Source: Aplidium turbinatum (taxonomy: Eukaryota; Chordata; Ascidiacea; Aplousobranchia; Polyclinidae). Taken from it: a stretch of 64,000 nucleotides of DNA. A program made the position numbers and the translations under genes. The DNA is taken from the NCBI GenBank assembly GCA_918807975.1, contig OU964920.1, forward strand, positions 1,996,501 through 2,060,500. Direction: 5' to 3'. This document shows positions 63,627 through 64,000 of this stretch, piece by piece (within the stretch, counting starts at the first letter, position 1; every line of letters begins with the position of its first letter). The notes under the pieces were generated by a model that made no database searches, had not been told where the DNA came from, and was given only the letters and a program-made list of their open reading frames with translations.

Positions 63627-64000
63627 ATTCTGTCAGTTCTGTCCAAATGTTAAGTGTCAGAGCAGCAACGTAACAATAAAATTCACGACATACCTTCTGT
63701 GCTTTGTTTTAAAGTTGCTTTGTAAATTATCGAGCTACAAATCAGGTGTGAAAAGACAATTTCATCTACGAAACACGCTTAGTAAAAATCAAACAAAAAC
63801 ATGCAGTTTGAAAGTTTTTAGGTTGCCATATTGTGCTATCCGCCACCCCGTGCAAAAATAAAAGTCGGCGCCTATGACTGAATGTATTGTATATTTTGTT
63901 GCTGGTATGTTCTTAACTTGTTGGCACGACACCCAACGACTACTTGTGACAGACATATACAGAAAAATGCATGTGTCAGCGTAACTAAACATTTTCTGCA

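Larger units (their letters stand above)
62405..63876 (+). mobile_element. hAT element, 1472 bp, with transposase N-terminus
   Basis: Exact duplication ACTGAATG at 62397-62404 and 63877-63884. Ends CACTGGCGCCGACTT and (inverted) CATAGGCGCCGACTT. Just inside the left end, GGGGTGGC and its inverse are repeated (about 62425-62480). Internally deleted: only the start of a transposase remains. Confidence 0.93.

Overview
The window is animal nuclear DNA. It carries two spliced host genes, both on the + strand, in a very dense field of nested transposons. It is AT-rich, and nearly all open frames longer than 100 codons belong to mobile elements. An exact copy of the 16-base leader known from ascidian trans-splicing (6600-6615) hints at a tunicate. 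This is a hint only: the two host genes occur throughout Metazoa. Region 1 (about 4555-23675) is a RhoGEF of the ephexin family. I can trace 14 coding exons. Their lengths sum to 1671 bases (556 codons plus stop), all phases agree, and they run N-terminal extension, DH, PH and SH3 in the usual order. The start exon was too short to stand out as an open frame and is inferred from its ATG, donor and matching phase. The fifth intron holds a recent BEL/Pao LTR element (9419-17770), treated here as a broken fossil, which was itself hit by a hAT transposon. Region 2 (23676-47847) is intergenic and almost entirely transposons. Its core is one hAT-type element, 31699-47471, with matching 16-base ends and an exact 8-base target duplication, swollen to 15.8 kb by later insertions. 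Inside it sit a 10.25 kb hAT nest and a 3.1 kb hAT nest. One path is five elements deep, and most junctions are proved by target duplications. A CR1/L2-like LINE with an uninterrupted 1018-residue EN-RT frame lies in the 10.25 kb nest. Region 3 (47848 to the right edge) is the start of a TM9SF2-like nonaspanin gene: a signal-peptide exon at 47848-47955, then a 13.1 kb intron, then exons at 61092-61256 and 61760-61875. The rest lies beyond the window. The long intron holds a hAT with a transposase relic, an unexplained set of 14-base repeats, a long hairpin, a second nested hAT copy, and a nearly whole 3.27 kb RTE-like LINE. A 1.47 kb hAT with a transposase N-terminus ends the window. Repeats include four tRNA-headed SINE families (here called SINE-I to SINE-IV), one 5'-truncated LINE family with three copies and trinucleotide-like 3' ends, a palindromic element of about 90 bases seen in at least five places, and several foldback elements. 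I see no rRNA, functional tRNA, CRISPR, Polinton or toxin gene. The two host genes have unrelated jobs (Rho activation; endomembrane trafficking), and nothing suggests that they work together.
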